A stretch of DNA of 43,272 nt from Pseudomonadota bacterium (GCA_018241205.1 JAFEEI010000021.1:8801-52072), one strand, 5' to 3'. Positions 17,914 through 27,068 are shown, counted from the first letter of the stretch. Numbers and translations: made by a program. The notes: generated by a model from the sequence alone, not told the origin.

Positions 17914-18047
17914 GAACGAAGCGAAGGGCGTATTTACACACCACATACCGCCGCCGGATCAACCGCCTGGTTGATGAACTTTTCTATCCGGCTTGGAACA
18001 TTTTTTTACGTCCATCGCAGGGTATCAAGTTACAGGAAGATCATAAA

Positions 18048-19102
18048 AGCTCTGTAGCAATCAATTGTTGAATTGAGAGTCAAATGTGCATCGGAATGCA
18101 AAAAAGAGGTATGTATCATGAAAGCATCTGAATTCAGAGATTGTATAAAATCGATTGAGCGGATGAGCCGCAGTCAGCGAGACAAGCTTCGAGAGAGATT
18201 AAAAGGAAAAGCTGGAGCTGATACGATCATAGAATTGATTGAACAAGGGCAGAGTGATGAACGAATTTGTCCCTATTGTCAGGGAACAAAGCTGTATCGG
18301 TGGGGTAAAGCGAGTGAGTTGCAACGCTATCGATGCCGCCATTGTAATCGCACGTTTAATGCCCTGACAGGCACCGCATTGGCCCGATTACGCCACAAAG
18401 ACAAATGGTCTGATTATGAAGAAGCGATGGTTCAAGGGTTAAGTATACGTAAAGCAGCGATGAGGTGCGGAATCACCAAAAACACGAGCTTTAAATGGCG
18501 TCATCGTTTTTTGCAAGCGCCTGCAATCCATCAATCTAACAAAATGAATGGCATTGTTGAAGCTGACGAAATGTATTTTCTGGAATCTTTTCTTTTAAGG
18601 GACAACATCATTTACCGAGAGCCGCACGCAAACGAGGCGGAAAAGCTGCCAAGCGTGGCACATCAAGAGAACAGATACCCGTGTTAGTGATACGAGATCG
18701 TCATGGTGAAACTGATGATCGTATACTGCGTGACACAAGCGCAGAACAAATCGGAACAGTGCTTATCCCTTTGTTAAGCAAAGATGTCATTCTTTGCACA
18801 GATGGAATGCCCGCCTACAGACAGATCACCAGGAATGCAAAAATTGTTCATCGTCCAGTCAACATTGCCGCAGGTCAGCGAGTCATCAACGATGTTTATC
18901 ACATTCAGCATGTTAATGCTTATGGCAGTCGGCTCAGACAATGGATGGCGAAGTTCCATGGTGTAGCAACACGCTATCTTGCTAGTTATCTGGGGTGGCA
19001 TAGAATGATTGACCGTCTCGGTCAAAACGTTACACCAACGCTTTGTTTCCAAGTGTCACTTGGAAAAACAAGACAATTTCAACAGTTAATTACTACATAG
19101 CC
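18048..19102 (+). mobile_element. IS1595-family insertion sequence, 1055 bp, with 8-bp target duplication
   Basis: The terminal inverted repeats match at about 15 of 20 bases (AGCTCTGTAGCAATCAATTG left; GGCTATGTAGTAATTAACTG as reverse complement of the right end). ATCATAAA occurs directly outside both ends, at 18040-18047 and 19103-19110, an 8-bp target duplication as expected for the family. The element carries one transposase gene, now broken. Intact duplications suggest a fairly recent insertion. Confidence 0.9.
18118..19100 (+). pseudogene. IS1595-family transposase, disrupted by a 5-bp tandem duplication
   Basis: From ATG 18118 (AGAGG ribosome site upstream; an earlier in-frame start at 18073 is unlikely) the product shows a zinc ribbon (CPYCQG ... 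CRHCNR), an HTH-like stretch and the catalytic core: Asp in VEADEMYF, Asp in CTDGMPAY, and the HVNAYGSRLRQWM segment with the third catalytic position. The frame breaks after EADEMYFLESF, where CTTTT is present twice in tandem (18587-18591 and 18592-18596). Deleting one copy gives a continuous 325-residue protein reading into RAARKRGGKAAKRG and then VLVIRDRHG. Transposase should therefore be inactive, but the ends could still be moved in trans. Confidence 0.9.
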
Positions 19103-19293
19103 ATCATAAACTTTATCCAGTCTCAATAATTAAAATAAGGCCATCGCATTTGATGCAATAAAAGTTGCGTTAAAGTGTGCGGAGTCCATCGCATAAAAAT
19201 CCCATTTTTTAACAAAAATTCAGTGCAGCTTAGGAATTAATTTGGCAAAATTGGCCTATTTGCAGATAACCTTTCAATTACCGGGGAAATAAA

Positions 19294-20637
19294 ATGAAAT
19301 ATAAGAGTCTTCAGGAGTTCAGCGCCCAAGTCGCCGAACGCAATCCGAACCAGCCAGAGTACATGCAGGCCGTGACGGAAGTCATTGAAAGTTTGTGGCC
19401 GTTTATATTGGAACACCCGCGTTACGCCGAGCAGGGATTGCTGGACCGGCTGGTCGAGCCGGAGCGGGTGATTATATTTCGCGTATCCTGGGTGGACGAT
19501 CATGGCGAAGTCAGAGTCAATCGCGGTTACCGCATCCAGCACAGCTCTTCCATCGGTCCTTATAAAGGCGGTATCCGGTTTCATCCTTCGGTGAATCTGT
19601 CGATTCTAAAATTCCTCGCGTTTGAACAGACTTTCAAGAATGCGCTGACCACATTGCCGATGGGCGGTGGCAAAGGCGGTTCCGATTTCGATCCGAAAGG
19701 AAAAAGCCCCGGCGAAATCATGCGTTTCTGCCAAGCATTCATCAGTGAATTGTTCCGTCATATCGGTTCGGATACCGACGTGCCGGCGGGTGATATCGGT
19801 GTAGGTGGACGTGAAGTCGGCTTCATGGCCGGTATGATGAAAAAATTATCCAACCGCGCGGATTGCGTGTTTACTGGTAAAGGATTGAGTTTCGGCGGCT
19901 CGCTGATCCGTCCCGAAGCAACCGGTTACGGTACGGTGTATTTTGCTCAGGAAATACTGAAGCACGCGGGGCGCTCGCTCGAGCGCATGCGCGTTTCCGT
20001 TTCCGGTTCCGGCAATGTTGCGCAATTCGCTGTGGAAAAAGCCATGTCGCAGGGCGCCAAAGTGGTGACCGTATCCGATTCCAGCGGCACCATCGTCGAT
20101 GAGGCCGGTTTCACGCCGGAAAAACTGGCGATCCTGGCGGAAGTGAAAAACCACTTATATGCGCGGCTCGATGAATACGCCAAACGCGTCAATGTCACCT
20201 ATCTGCCGGGCGCAAAACCCTGGCATGTACCGGTGCAAGTTGCTCTGCCATGTGCCACGCAAAACGAATTGAATGGCGAAGATGCGAAAATGCTGGTCAA
20301 AAATGGCGTGATTTGCGTCGCCGAAGGCGCCAACATGCCGTCGACTGCGGAAGCCGTCGAATGTTTCCTGCACAACAAAGTGCTCTATGCACCGGGCAAA
20401 GCCAGTAACGCGGGTGGTGTCGCCACGTCAGGCCTGGAAATGAGTCAGAATGCCATGCGCATATCCTGGACACGCGAAGAAGTCGACGCGCGCCTGAAAG
20501 AAATCATGCAAGCGATCCATAAATCCTGTCTGAAATACGGTACCAAAGCCGAAGGCAGCGTAAATTATGTCGATGGCGCGAATATCGCCGGTTTTGTCAA
20601 AGTGGCTGAAGCGATGCTCGGCCAGGGTGTGATCTAA
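19294..20637 (+). CDS. gdhA: NADP-type glutamate dehydrogenase
   Basis: 447 residues, the usual length of the hexameric bacterial enzyme that forms glutamate from 2-oxoglutarate, ammonium and NADPH. Seen: the substrate region GPYKGGIRFHPSVN, the glycine-rich segment with catalytic Lys (LPMGGGKGGSDFDPKGKS), Asp in PAGDIGVGGREVGFM, and a Rossmann nucleotide-binding stretch (SGSGNVAQFA). It is cytoplasmic and a main route of ammonium assimilation. The start has GGGGA about eight bases upstream. It stands alone, 190 bp after the insertion sequence and ended by a hairpin at 20674. The IS element could affect its promoter, since only 184 bp separate the target duplication from the start codon. Confidence 0.97.
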   Translation: MKYKSLQEFSAQVAERNPNQPEYMQAVTEVIESLWPFILEHPRYAEQGLLDRLVEPERVIIFRVSWVDDHGEVRVNRGYRIQHSSSIGPYKGGIRFHPSVNLSILKFLAFEQTFKNALTTLPMGGGKGGSDFDPKGKSPGEIMRFCQAFISELFRHIGSDTDVPAGDIGVGGREVGFMAGMMKKLSNRADCVFTGKGLSFGGSLIRPEATGYGTVYFAQEILKHAGRSLERMRVSVSGSGNVAQFAVEKAMSQGAKVVTVSDSSGTIVDEAGFTPEKLAILAEVKNHLYARLDEYAKRVNVTYLPGAKPWHVPVQVALPCATQNELNGEDAKMLVKNGVICVAEGANMPSTAEAVECFLHNKVLYAPGKASNAGGVATSGLEMSQNAMRISWTREEVDARLKEIMQAIHKSCLKYGTKAEGSVNYVDGANIAGFVKVAEAMLGQGVI

Positions 20638-20673
20638 AGCCGGTCCGCCATAACAAAATTCGAAGTGGATTCC

Positions 20674-20702
20674 GGGCTCTTACAGCACCGCTGTGAGAGC
20701 CC
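20674..20702 (+). terminator. Hairpin after gdhA
   Basis: A 13-bp stem (GGGCTCTTACAGC / GCTGTGAGAGCCC, one G-U pair) with a three-base loop, 36 bp after the gdhA stop. No T-run follows, so it may be a weak terminator or a transcript-protecting hairpin. Confidence 0.55.
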
Positions 20703-20768
20703 TAGTTCATTGTAAAATAGCAATCAGCGTTTTTTCCTCCTGCCAGTAAATCCGTAAGGTTAATAGCC

Positions 20769-22685
20769 ATGAAAAATTTTCTTTTTGCGTTGATACTATT
20801 AGCTTACGCTGGAACATCAATGGCCAATCAGGACAGTGATTTCCTCGGCGCCCGGGAAGCCTTTCAATCGGGCAACGCCAAACTTCTCGACGATTATGCG
20901 GCAAGGCTGCAGCGCCATGTGCTGTGGCCTTATGTCGAGTATTACCAGTTGCGCATGGCATTGCGCATAACCGATACCGCGCAAATCCGTTCTTTCCTTG
21001 CGCGCTACGACGGCGATCTGGTCGCGGACCGGCTGCGCAGCGACTGGCTGAAAATACTCGGCAAGAATCAGCAATGGCCGCTTTTTGAAGCCCAATATGC
21101 CTTGCTGGCTAATAAAGATACCGAGTTATTGTGTTATCACTATCAACACCGTCTGCATAGACGCGACAATACAACACTGACCGGCGCGCGTTCGATATGG
21201 TTTACGCCGTCCAGTCTACCGGATAGCTGCGCGCCCGTTTTTCAAGTGCTCATTGACAATAAGCAGGTCACGCCGGAAGATGTCTGGCGCAGGATTCGCT
21301 TGGCTTTGGAAGAAGGACAAACCGGCGTAGCCACCCACGCGAACCGTTACTTGCCCGGCCACGAAGCGCTCAATAGCGCCGATCTGAATAGCGCTGCGAA
21401 AAATCCGCTGCGTTACCTGGACACTTTGAAGCAAAAAATCCACACGCGCAGTGACCGCGAAATTGTTTTATTCGCGCTGTTGCGCCTATTGCGCAATGAT
21501 ACCGATCAGGCTTATAAGCAATGGCTGAGAATCAAAAACCAGCTTACTGCATCCGACCGTTCTTATTTCCTGGCCAGATTGGGGCATCGCGCCGCCATGC
21601 GGCATGATCCGCGCGCGCTGGAGTGGTTCCGCGAAGCGCAAAACACCCCGAATCCGTATCCGGCATCGGATACCGTACTGGCATGGCAAGTACGCGCCGC
21701 ATTGCGAGCTGCCAACTGGAATGAGGTGCTGAAAACCATCGACCGGATGTCACCGGCCGAGCAGCACACGGATACTTGGCGTTACTGGAAAGCGCGCGCT
21801 TTGAAGGCAAAAGGCAAAACGCTGGACGCCAATCAAATTTTTATTCCGCTCAGCGATGAGCACAGTTTTTATGGTCAGTTGGCCAGAGAAGAGCTAGGCA
21901 CGATGCTCAGCATCGCGGAAAAAAACTATCGCGCCAACAATAGCGAAGTATCCGCAATGGAGCGCAAACCCGGAATTCAACGCGCCTTGGCTTTTTCGCG
22001 CATGAATTTGCGTACCGAAGCACAGCGGGAATGGAGTTGGACGACGCGCAATTTCAGCGATGCCGAACTGCTGGCTGCGGCGGAAGTTGCGAAACGCCAG
22101 GGGTTATACGATCGCGCGATCAATACCGCCAATCGCACGCTCTCTCAGCATGATTTCAATTTGCGCTTTTTGTCGCCGCACCGCGCGGTACTCAAAAAAG
22201 TTCTGCAGCAGCATGAGCTCGACGAAGCCTGGGTATACGGTTTGATCCGCCAGGAAAGCCGTTTTATCGCCGACATCAAATCGCATGCCGGAGCAGCCGG
22301 TTTGATGCAGTTGATGCCCGCGACTGCGGAATGGGTGGCCAAGCAACTGGGCATAGCGAATTTCCGCCAGCATCTCGTAGTCGATGTGAATACCAATTTA
22401 CAACTGGGCACGTACTATCTCAAACATGTGCTCAGCACATTGGATAATCAGCCGCTGCTGGCTTCAGCCGCTTACAACGCTGGACCGGGGCGCGCCAAAC
22501 GCTGGCGCGACAATACGGTCCCGCTGGAAGGCGCGATTTATGCCGAAACCATCCCATTCAACGAGACGCGCGATTACGTCAAAAAGGTCTTGGAGAACTC
22601 GATATACTACGCCAAGGTTCTCGATCACGGACACGATGCGCCGCTGCTCAAGGAGCGTCTGGGTGTTGTGCGCGCGGCTAAGTAA
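20769..22685 (+). CDS. slt: Soluble lytic murein transglycosylase
   Basis: 638 residues with a signal peptide (MKNFLFALILLAYAGTSMA). A long alpha-helical superhelical region, about 30-470, forms the ring seen in Slt70 proteins. The C-terminal lysozyme-like domain, about 480-620, has catalytic Glu496 in IRQESRF, followed by GAAGLMQLMPATA and AYNAGPGRAKRW, all family hallmarks. It cleaves the MurNAc-GlcNAc bond of peptidoglycan in the periplasm, giving 1,6-anhydro ends, for wall turnover. The next gene, cca, starts 25 bp downstream and is probably cotranscribed. Confidence 0.96.
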   Translation: MKNFLFALILLAYAGTSMANQDSDFLGAREAFQSGNAKLLDDYAARLQRHVLWPYVEYYQLRMALRITDTAQIRSFLARYDGDLVADRLRSDWLKILGKNQQWPLFEAQYALLANKDTELLCYHYQHRLHRRDNTTLTGARSIWFTPSSLPDSCAPVFQVLIDNKQVTPEDVWRRIRLALEEGQTGVATHANRYLPGHEALNSADLNSAAKNPLRYLDTLKQKIHTRSDREIVLFALLRLLRNDTDQAYKQWLRIKNQLTASDRSYFLARLGHRAAMRHDPRALEWFREAQNTPNPYPASDTVLAWQVRAALRAANWNEVLKTIDRMSPAEQHTDTWRYWKARALKAKGKTLDANQIFIPLSDEHSFYGQLAREELGTMLSIAEKNYRANNSEVSAMERKPGIQRALAFSRMNLRTEAQREWSWTTRNFSDAELLAAAEVAKRQGLYDRAINTANRTLSQHDFNLRFLSPHRAVLKKVLQQHELDEAWVYGLIRQESRFIADIKSHAGAAGLMQLMPATAEWVAKQLGIANFRQHLVVDVNTNLQLGTYYLKHVLSTLDNQPLLASAAYNAGPGRAKRWRDNTVPLEGAIYAETIPFNETRDYVKKVLENSIYYAKVLDHGHDAPLLKERLGVVRAAK

Positions 22686-22710
22686 CGTATTTTCACAGTC
22701 AAAGTAAACC

Positions 22711-23943
22711 ATGAAAACTTATCTTGTGGGCGGTTCGGTACGCGACGAACTGCTCGGATTGCCGGTCAAGGATCACGATTATGTTGTAGTGGGCGCTTCA
22801 CCCGAGGAAATGGTGCGGCTTGGCTATCGTCCAGTGGGCAAGGATTTTCCGGTTTTTCTGCACCCGCAAACACACGAGCAGTACGCATTGGCGCGCACGG
22901 AACGGAAGATTTCGCTCGGTTACAAAGGGTTTGAAGTGTACACCTCGCCGCAAGTCACTCTGCAGGAGGATCTGGCGCGGCGCGACCTGACCATCAATTC
23001 GATCGCCAAGGATGCGGATGGCAATATCATCGATCCCTTTAACGGCGTGGCCGATCTGGAAGCGGGCATTCTGCGTCACATCAGCCCCGCCTTTTCCGAG
23101 GACCCGGTACGCATTCTCAGAGCGGCGCGTTTTGCCGCGCGTTTCAATTTTCACGCCGCTCCGGAAACGCTCGCGTTGATGAGCGATATGGTGCATAACG
23201 GCGAAGTGGACGCACTGGTGCCGGAACGCGTGTGGCAGGAGCTATCGCGCGGACTGATGGAAAATAATCCATCCCGGATGTTCTACATGCTGCGCGAATG
23301 CGGCGCGCTGGCGCGCATCATGCCGGAAGTCGACGTATTGTTCGGTATTCCGCAACCGGCACATGCGCATCCGGAAATCGATACCGGCGTGCACATCATG
23401 CTGGCGATCGATTATGCCGCCGCGCAAAACTATTCGTTGCCGGTGCGTTTTGCCACGTTGACGCACGATCTTGGCAAGGGCACGACCCCGCCTGAGGAAT
23501 GGCCGCGTCATATCGGTCACGAAGCGCGCAGTATCGAACTAACGCAGAACTTATGCGAGCGCATCCGCGCGCCCAAGGATGTGCGTGACCTTGCCTTGCT
23601 GGTCGCCCGTTATCACGGCGACGTGCACCGGGCGGAAGAGTTGAGACCATCCACTATGGCGGATATGTTGCAGGCAGTCGATGCTTACCGCAAACCCGGC
23701 CGCTTCGACGAATTCCTGCAGGCCTGCGCGTGTGATTTTCATGGCCGCCCCGGCTATGCAACCAAACCATACATTCCGTCCGGACGGTTTCAACAAGCGT
23801 ATTCCGCTGCCAAAAGCGTCGATGCCGGGGCCATTGCCACTGAATTGAGTCAGCGCATCACCGATTCCACAGCTTTGCCCGCAGCCATCAATGCGAGCGT
23901 GCGGGAAACGCGTATCGCCCGGATAAAAGCCGAGTTTAGCTGA
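22711..23943 (+). CDS. cca: CCA-adding tRNA nucleotidyltransferase with HD domain
   Basis: 410 residues. The N-terminal nucleotidyltransferase core shows GGSVRDELLG and the metal-binding DHDYVVVG; then RRDLTINSIA, and an HD phosphohydrolase domain near 250-285 (THDLGKG, GHEARS). This is the class II, E. coli-like bifunctional enzyme: it adds or repairs the 3' CCA of tRNA from CTP and ATP, and the HD part removes 2',3'-cyclic phosphates. The first metal Asp pair is DHD, as in E. coli Cca. No ribosome site of note is seen; it probably relies on translation from slt. Confidence 0.96.
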   Translation: MKTYLVGGSVRDELLGLPVKDHDYVVVGASPEEMVRLGYRPVGKDFPVFLHPQTHEQYALARTERKISLGYKGFEVYTSPQVTLQEDLARRDLTINSIAKDADGNIIDPFNGVADLEAGILRHISPAFSEDPVRILRAARFAARFNFHAAPETLALMSDMVHNGEVDALVPERVWQELSRGLMENNPSRMFYMLRECGALARIMPEVDVLFGIPQPAHAHPEIDTGVHIMLAIDYAAAQNYSLPVRFATLTHDLGKGTTPPEEWPRHIGHEARSIELTQNLCERIRAPKDVRDLALLVARYHGDVHRAEELRPSTMADMLQAVDAYRKPGRFDEFLQACACDFHGRPGYATKPYIPSGRFQQAYSAAKSVDAGAIATELSQRITDSTALPAAINASVRETRIARIKAEFS

Positions 23944-23962
23944 AAGGTTTGCTTGATCTTGG

Positions 23963-24211
23963 CTAGCAGCCGTATTGCAACATCCCGAACCGCTCGCCGG
24001 TTGCCTGATTAACAGCCACACCCAAGAAGGGAAACTTCAACGTCACTAAATGCATTAGCCTGCTTTGAATAGCTAAAAATAGCGGCGGAAAATTTTTATC
24101 GACTTGTTCGGGAGATAAGCGATAGGTTGATGGAAAACCCGAGTAAAGAGCGAAGCACAAATTTTTAGAAAATAATTCCCCTTGAGCTTCTTGAAACGGC
24201 GCAATCGCCAT
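23963..24211 (-). CDS. Hypothetical protein, 82 aa
   Basis: A small open frame in an otherwise empty 340-bp gap between cca and the RTX-like gene. It has mixed polar and hydrophobic residues (QVDKNFPPLFLAIQSRLMHL, then GVAVNQATGERFGMLQYGC) and no signal peptide. There is no clear ribosome site. Its composition is protein-like, but I do not recognise it; it may be the tail of a decayed gene. Confidence 0.3.
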   Translation of the reverse strand: MAIAPFQEAQGELFSKNLCFALYSGFPSTYRLSPEQVDKNFPPLFLAIQSRLMHLVTLKFPFLGVAVNQATGERFGMLQYGC

Positions 24212-24282
24212 TTCTGAGAAGCTTGATTAACAGCTAAAATCGATAAACGAAGAGAGGGTAAAAGCCTATCAGCTTACGGGTG

Positions 24283-24933
24283 CTAACTCAGCACACTGAC
24301 ATCATCCCAGCTAATTTGGCCGGGCAGCACACCGACCAGCGTAATTGATACATCGGAACCAAAGTTTACGACGAGATCTGAGTCCTCATAATGCGCATCG
24401 GTAATAAAACTCTTCAGATGATCCACAGAAGTTAAACCTAAACCTGTATCAAATTTTAGCGAATCGTGTTCCGATGAGTGAAAGTCTTCAATGCGCAAAT
24501 GCGCCGCTTCGCGGATGACAAAGTCATCGGCGCCGTGTCCACCGAAGGAGTCTTCACCGCCACGGACGGCAATATGATCGTCACCATCCGATGGTGCAAA
24601 GGAAAGTTCTTCTTCAAATTTGAAGTGAGGACCGACCTCAGTTACATCCATCAAACCGAACCATTGCTCGGACACACGCAAATAAAGACCATCGCCATCC
24701 GCATTCGCGTAGCGGGTTCTTTCCATGCCAAAGGGATTTTCCTCGGTACGCACGACTTCGCTTCCATCCACCGTATAGGTTTCGCTGTGGTCGTCGTCGA
24801 TCGATTTGGGTTTCAGCACACCATCCTCCATTTCAAATACGGCCGTTACCTTGCCGCCCGTGATCGTGAACTTGAAAGCTTTGTGCTCGTGTGCCGACGA
24901 ATCATCATGCGAGTCGTCATGTCCTGAGCTCAT
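24283..24933 (-). CDS. Small acidic RTX/hemolysin-type calcium-binding secreted protein
   Basis: 216 residues, very rich in Asp, His and Ser at the N terminus (HDDSHDDSSAHEH). The middle is beta-rich; the C-terminal part has SFGGHGADDFVIRE, then IEDFHSSEHDSLKFDTGLG and a beta-strand end, like the last RTX repeat and secretion region of serralysin-type proteins. Strong AAGGAG ribosome site. No N-terminal signal peptide, so it is probably exported in one step by a type I system; no exporter is encoded here. It starts 87 bp after the stop of the cupredoxin-propeller gene on the same strand and may be cotranscribed. The His/Asp-rich head could bind metal; its function is unknown. Confidence 0.75.
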   Translation of the reverse strand: MSSGHDDSHDDSSAHEHKAFKFTITGGKVTAVFEMEDGVLKPKSIDDDHSETYTVDGSEVVRTEENPFGMERTRYANADGDGLYLRVSEQWFGLMDVTEVGPHFKFEEELSFAPSDGDDHIAVRGGEDSFGGHGADDFVIREAAHLRIEDFHSSEHDSLKFDTGLGLTSVDHLKSFITDAHYEDSDLVVNFGSDVSITLVGVLPGQISWDDVSVLS

Positions 24934-25020
24934 TTTTTCTCCTTTTTAGTAATAGTAAAAGTACTGTACAACGTTAGAAATCAAAATACTGCCAAAAGAA
25001 TACACCAATCCGCGATCCGG

Positions 25021-26856
25021 TTAACGGATCGGATTTTGTTGCGCCGGGATCAGTTGATTGCGCCATTCTGCGGGCAGATTCTGCACCCAGCCGTTATAAA
25101 CCAGCGGAATCGGTAGAATGCCTTGCCCGCCCATGCCGGGATTGGCTACGATGACGTCATCCCGCGCTGTGGTGCTTGCGGCAAAAAGCCCGACCTGACC
25201 TGCGATCCTGGCGTCAGATGGATCACCGTCGCCATTGGGATCAGGATCTACGACCAGCATCCGGTTTGAAAATTTACTCGTGACATAGGCATAATAACCG
25301 CCGCCTTTCTTGGCGCCATACTGCACACCATGACAACCGGGATCGCATGGCAGCATGACAACCACTTCATCGGTTGTCGCCAGATTGGGCCGCGTATCGA
25401 CGATGGTGATGGTACCGGTCAATGTGTTCGCCGTAACCATGTTTTTCCCGTCCGGCGAAACCGGAGTTTGAATCGGTAATGCGCCGACAGGCCCGGAAAT
25501 CGCTCCGGATACGGGATTGTAATGTTCGATCAGGTTGATATGCTTGATAACGGTATGCGTTACCATATCGACCGCCGTGATGGTGCTATCCAGCAAATTA
25601 GCGACGTAATATTTGCTGGCATCCGGCATCATGCCGGTGGCCAGCGGATGGCTGAAGGGTCCGCTCACCGGCAAAATGGCCTCGATACGATTGGTTCTGA
25701 AATTATATTGCGTGGTATCGCCGCTCAACACATTCGGTGTCACCATGGTCTTGCCGTCATGGCTCATCCAGTGCGCATGCGCGTTGCCGCGGCCGATATC
25801 CACCCGGCGCAACACCTGAGTGGCCAATGGACTCAGCTCCATCACGGAATCGGTGCGGGTATCGCCATTATTGGTAATATGCAGTCTATCCGTATCGGTC
25901 AGCGTCATCACATGCGCGGGTGCTTCACCGACGGATACGTTACGGATCAGTGCGCCGGTTTTACGGTCATAGACCGTCAGTTTTTTGTCAAACCATTGTG
26001 TCACGTAAATCACATTCTGATCCCTGTCCGTCCACATGTTATGCGGATTGTTCATTTTGATCGAGGGCAGCGCCACTTTGCGCGTAACTTGCCACGTGTT
26101 GCCGTCAACCGCCGTTACTGTGCCCGGTTTTTCTTTTCCCGCGGTCATTTCAAACTGCGTAGCTGCCCAAATTTCACCGATCGCAGGTGCCGCCGGATTT
26201 TGCAAAAGCGCTAGCGCAATATCATTGCCATAACGCGCATTCAGCACGGCAGGCAAATTGACAACGCCGATGTCGACACGCACGTCAACGTTCGGATAGG
26301 TGATATGCCACGGGGTATTTTTCGCATAATCCTGCCAGTTGGCGGGATTGGTCGCGATGAAGAAAGTACGCAACAAACGCGTCGCCAGATCGCTGCTGCT
26401 GGGAACGGTGATGCCATTGATCAAACTGAGCGAAGACCCCAGATCGAGACCGCCGGTAGCCGGATCATCGACGATCACGGCACCGAACATATAGGGATGA
26501 ATACTGCACGTAAACACATATAATCCCGGCGTGGTCAGCGTCAGACTATCGCCGCCTTTCTTCGGCTCGGTATTGAACGGCATACCGGCTGCGCCGGTTG
26601 GATAGATCAAGCTGCTTCTGGTATGTACGGTGTTCGAATTACCGGAGAAATTGACCCGCACACCCGGTGCAGCAATGGCAATCGAACGGTTGCCTGCGAT
26701 CGCCGCTCCGGTATCAAACCAGCGCCCCGGAATATCGGTCAACGCAAAATTGACCTGACTGCCGCCGGCAAACACGGTATTTGCCGATAAAACCGAGGCT
26801 GCAGCGCAATAAAAAACAGCATTTGCGATCTTTGCGACGATTGATTTTTCAAACAT
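25021..26856 (-). CDS. Periplasmic cupredoxin-beta-propeller fusion protein
   Basis: 611 residues with a signal peptide (cleavage near NTVFA). About 31-132 is a cupredoxin with all four type 1 copper ligands in order: His78 (NTVH), then Cys117, His120 and Met123 in CSIHPYM. About 225-575 is a YVTN/YncE-like propeller with blades of 45-50 residues. Several blades have a His near the start of a strand: His272 (NPHN), His315 (PAHV), His360/362 (NAHAH), His403 (FSHP) and His509 (CDPGCHG). Nitrous oxide reductase also pairs a His-rich propeller with a cupredoxin, but in the opposite order and with different copper-ligand spacing, so it is not NosZ. Electron transfer or copper handling in the periplasm is inferred. 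The ribosome site AGAGAGG precedes the ATG. The gene faces DUF6502 across a repeat-bearing promoter region. Confidence 0.85.
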   Translation of the reverse strand: MFEKSIVAKIANAVFYCAAASVLSANTVFAGGSQVNFALTDIPGRWFDTGAAIAGNRSIAIAAPGVRVNFSGNSNTVHTRSSLIYPTGAAGMPFNTEPKKGGDSLTLTTPGLYVFTCSIHPYMFGAVIVDDPATGGLDLGSSLSLINGITVPSSSDLATRLLRTFFIATNPANWQDYAKNTPWHITYPNVDVRVDIGVVNLPAVLNARYGNDIALALLQNPAAPAIGEIWAATQFEMTAGKEKPGTVTAVDGNTWQVTRKVALPSIKMNNPHNMWTDRDQNVIYVTQWFDKKLTVYDRKTGALIRNVSVGEAPAHVMTLTDTDRLHITNNGDTRTDSVMELSPLATQVLRRVDIGRGNAHAHWMSHDGKTMVTPNVLSGDTTQYNFRTNRIEAILPVSGPFSHPLATGMMPDASKYYVANLLDSTITAVDMVTHTVIKHINLIEHYNPVSGAISGPVGALPIQTPVSPDGKNMVTANTLTGTITIVDTRPNLATTDEVVVMLPCDPGCHGVQYGAKKGGGYYAYVTSKFSNRMLVVDPDPNGDGDPSDARIAGQVGLFAASTTARDDVIVANPGMGGQGILPIPLVYNGWVQNLPAEWRNQLIPAQQNPIR

Positions 26857-26926
26857 ATAAAACCTCTCTTTTGGATTCTCTAAAAACAGTCGCTTTCAAT
26901 ACAATCAGTTATTTTTGAAAGCATTC

Positions 26927-27010
26927 TTGTGTGATATTTTCCCGCACACGCGGCACTATACGTGGGAGAAAATCCCATGCCAATGAATTTGTGTGATATT
27001 TTCCCACATT
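26927..27010. promoter_or_regulatory. Three operator-like repeats in the divergent promoter region
   Basis: TTGTGTGATATTTTCCC occurs perfectly at 26927-26943 and 26989-27005, 62 bp apart (close to six helical turns), each followed by RCA. Between them, at 26961-26979 on the opposite strand, lies a third relative (GGGATTTTCTCCCAC; 12 of 15 matches). They sit 70 to 140 bp from both start codons, as expected for a regulator of one or both genes. The likely binder is the DUF6502 protein or an unlinked factor. Confidence 0.6.
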
Positions 27011-27068
27011 GTGCTAGAATCGCTCGCAATCAATCAGATCCGCATTCATTGACCAATCAACAGATCTC

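Noticed and set aside
25320-25350. CDPGCH in the propeller as a haem c site
   Set aside because: The spacing is Cys-x3-Cys-His, not the standard Cys-x2-Cys-His, and it fits the pattern of blade histidines; a disulfide or metal role is as likely.
25522-26214. Plus-strand frame of 230 codons opposite the cupredoxin gene
   Set aside because: Antisense to a protein with clear domains; composition is not protein-like.
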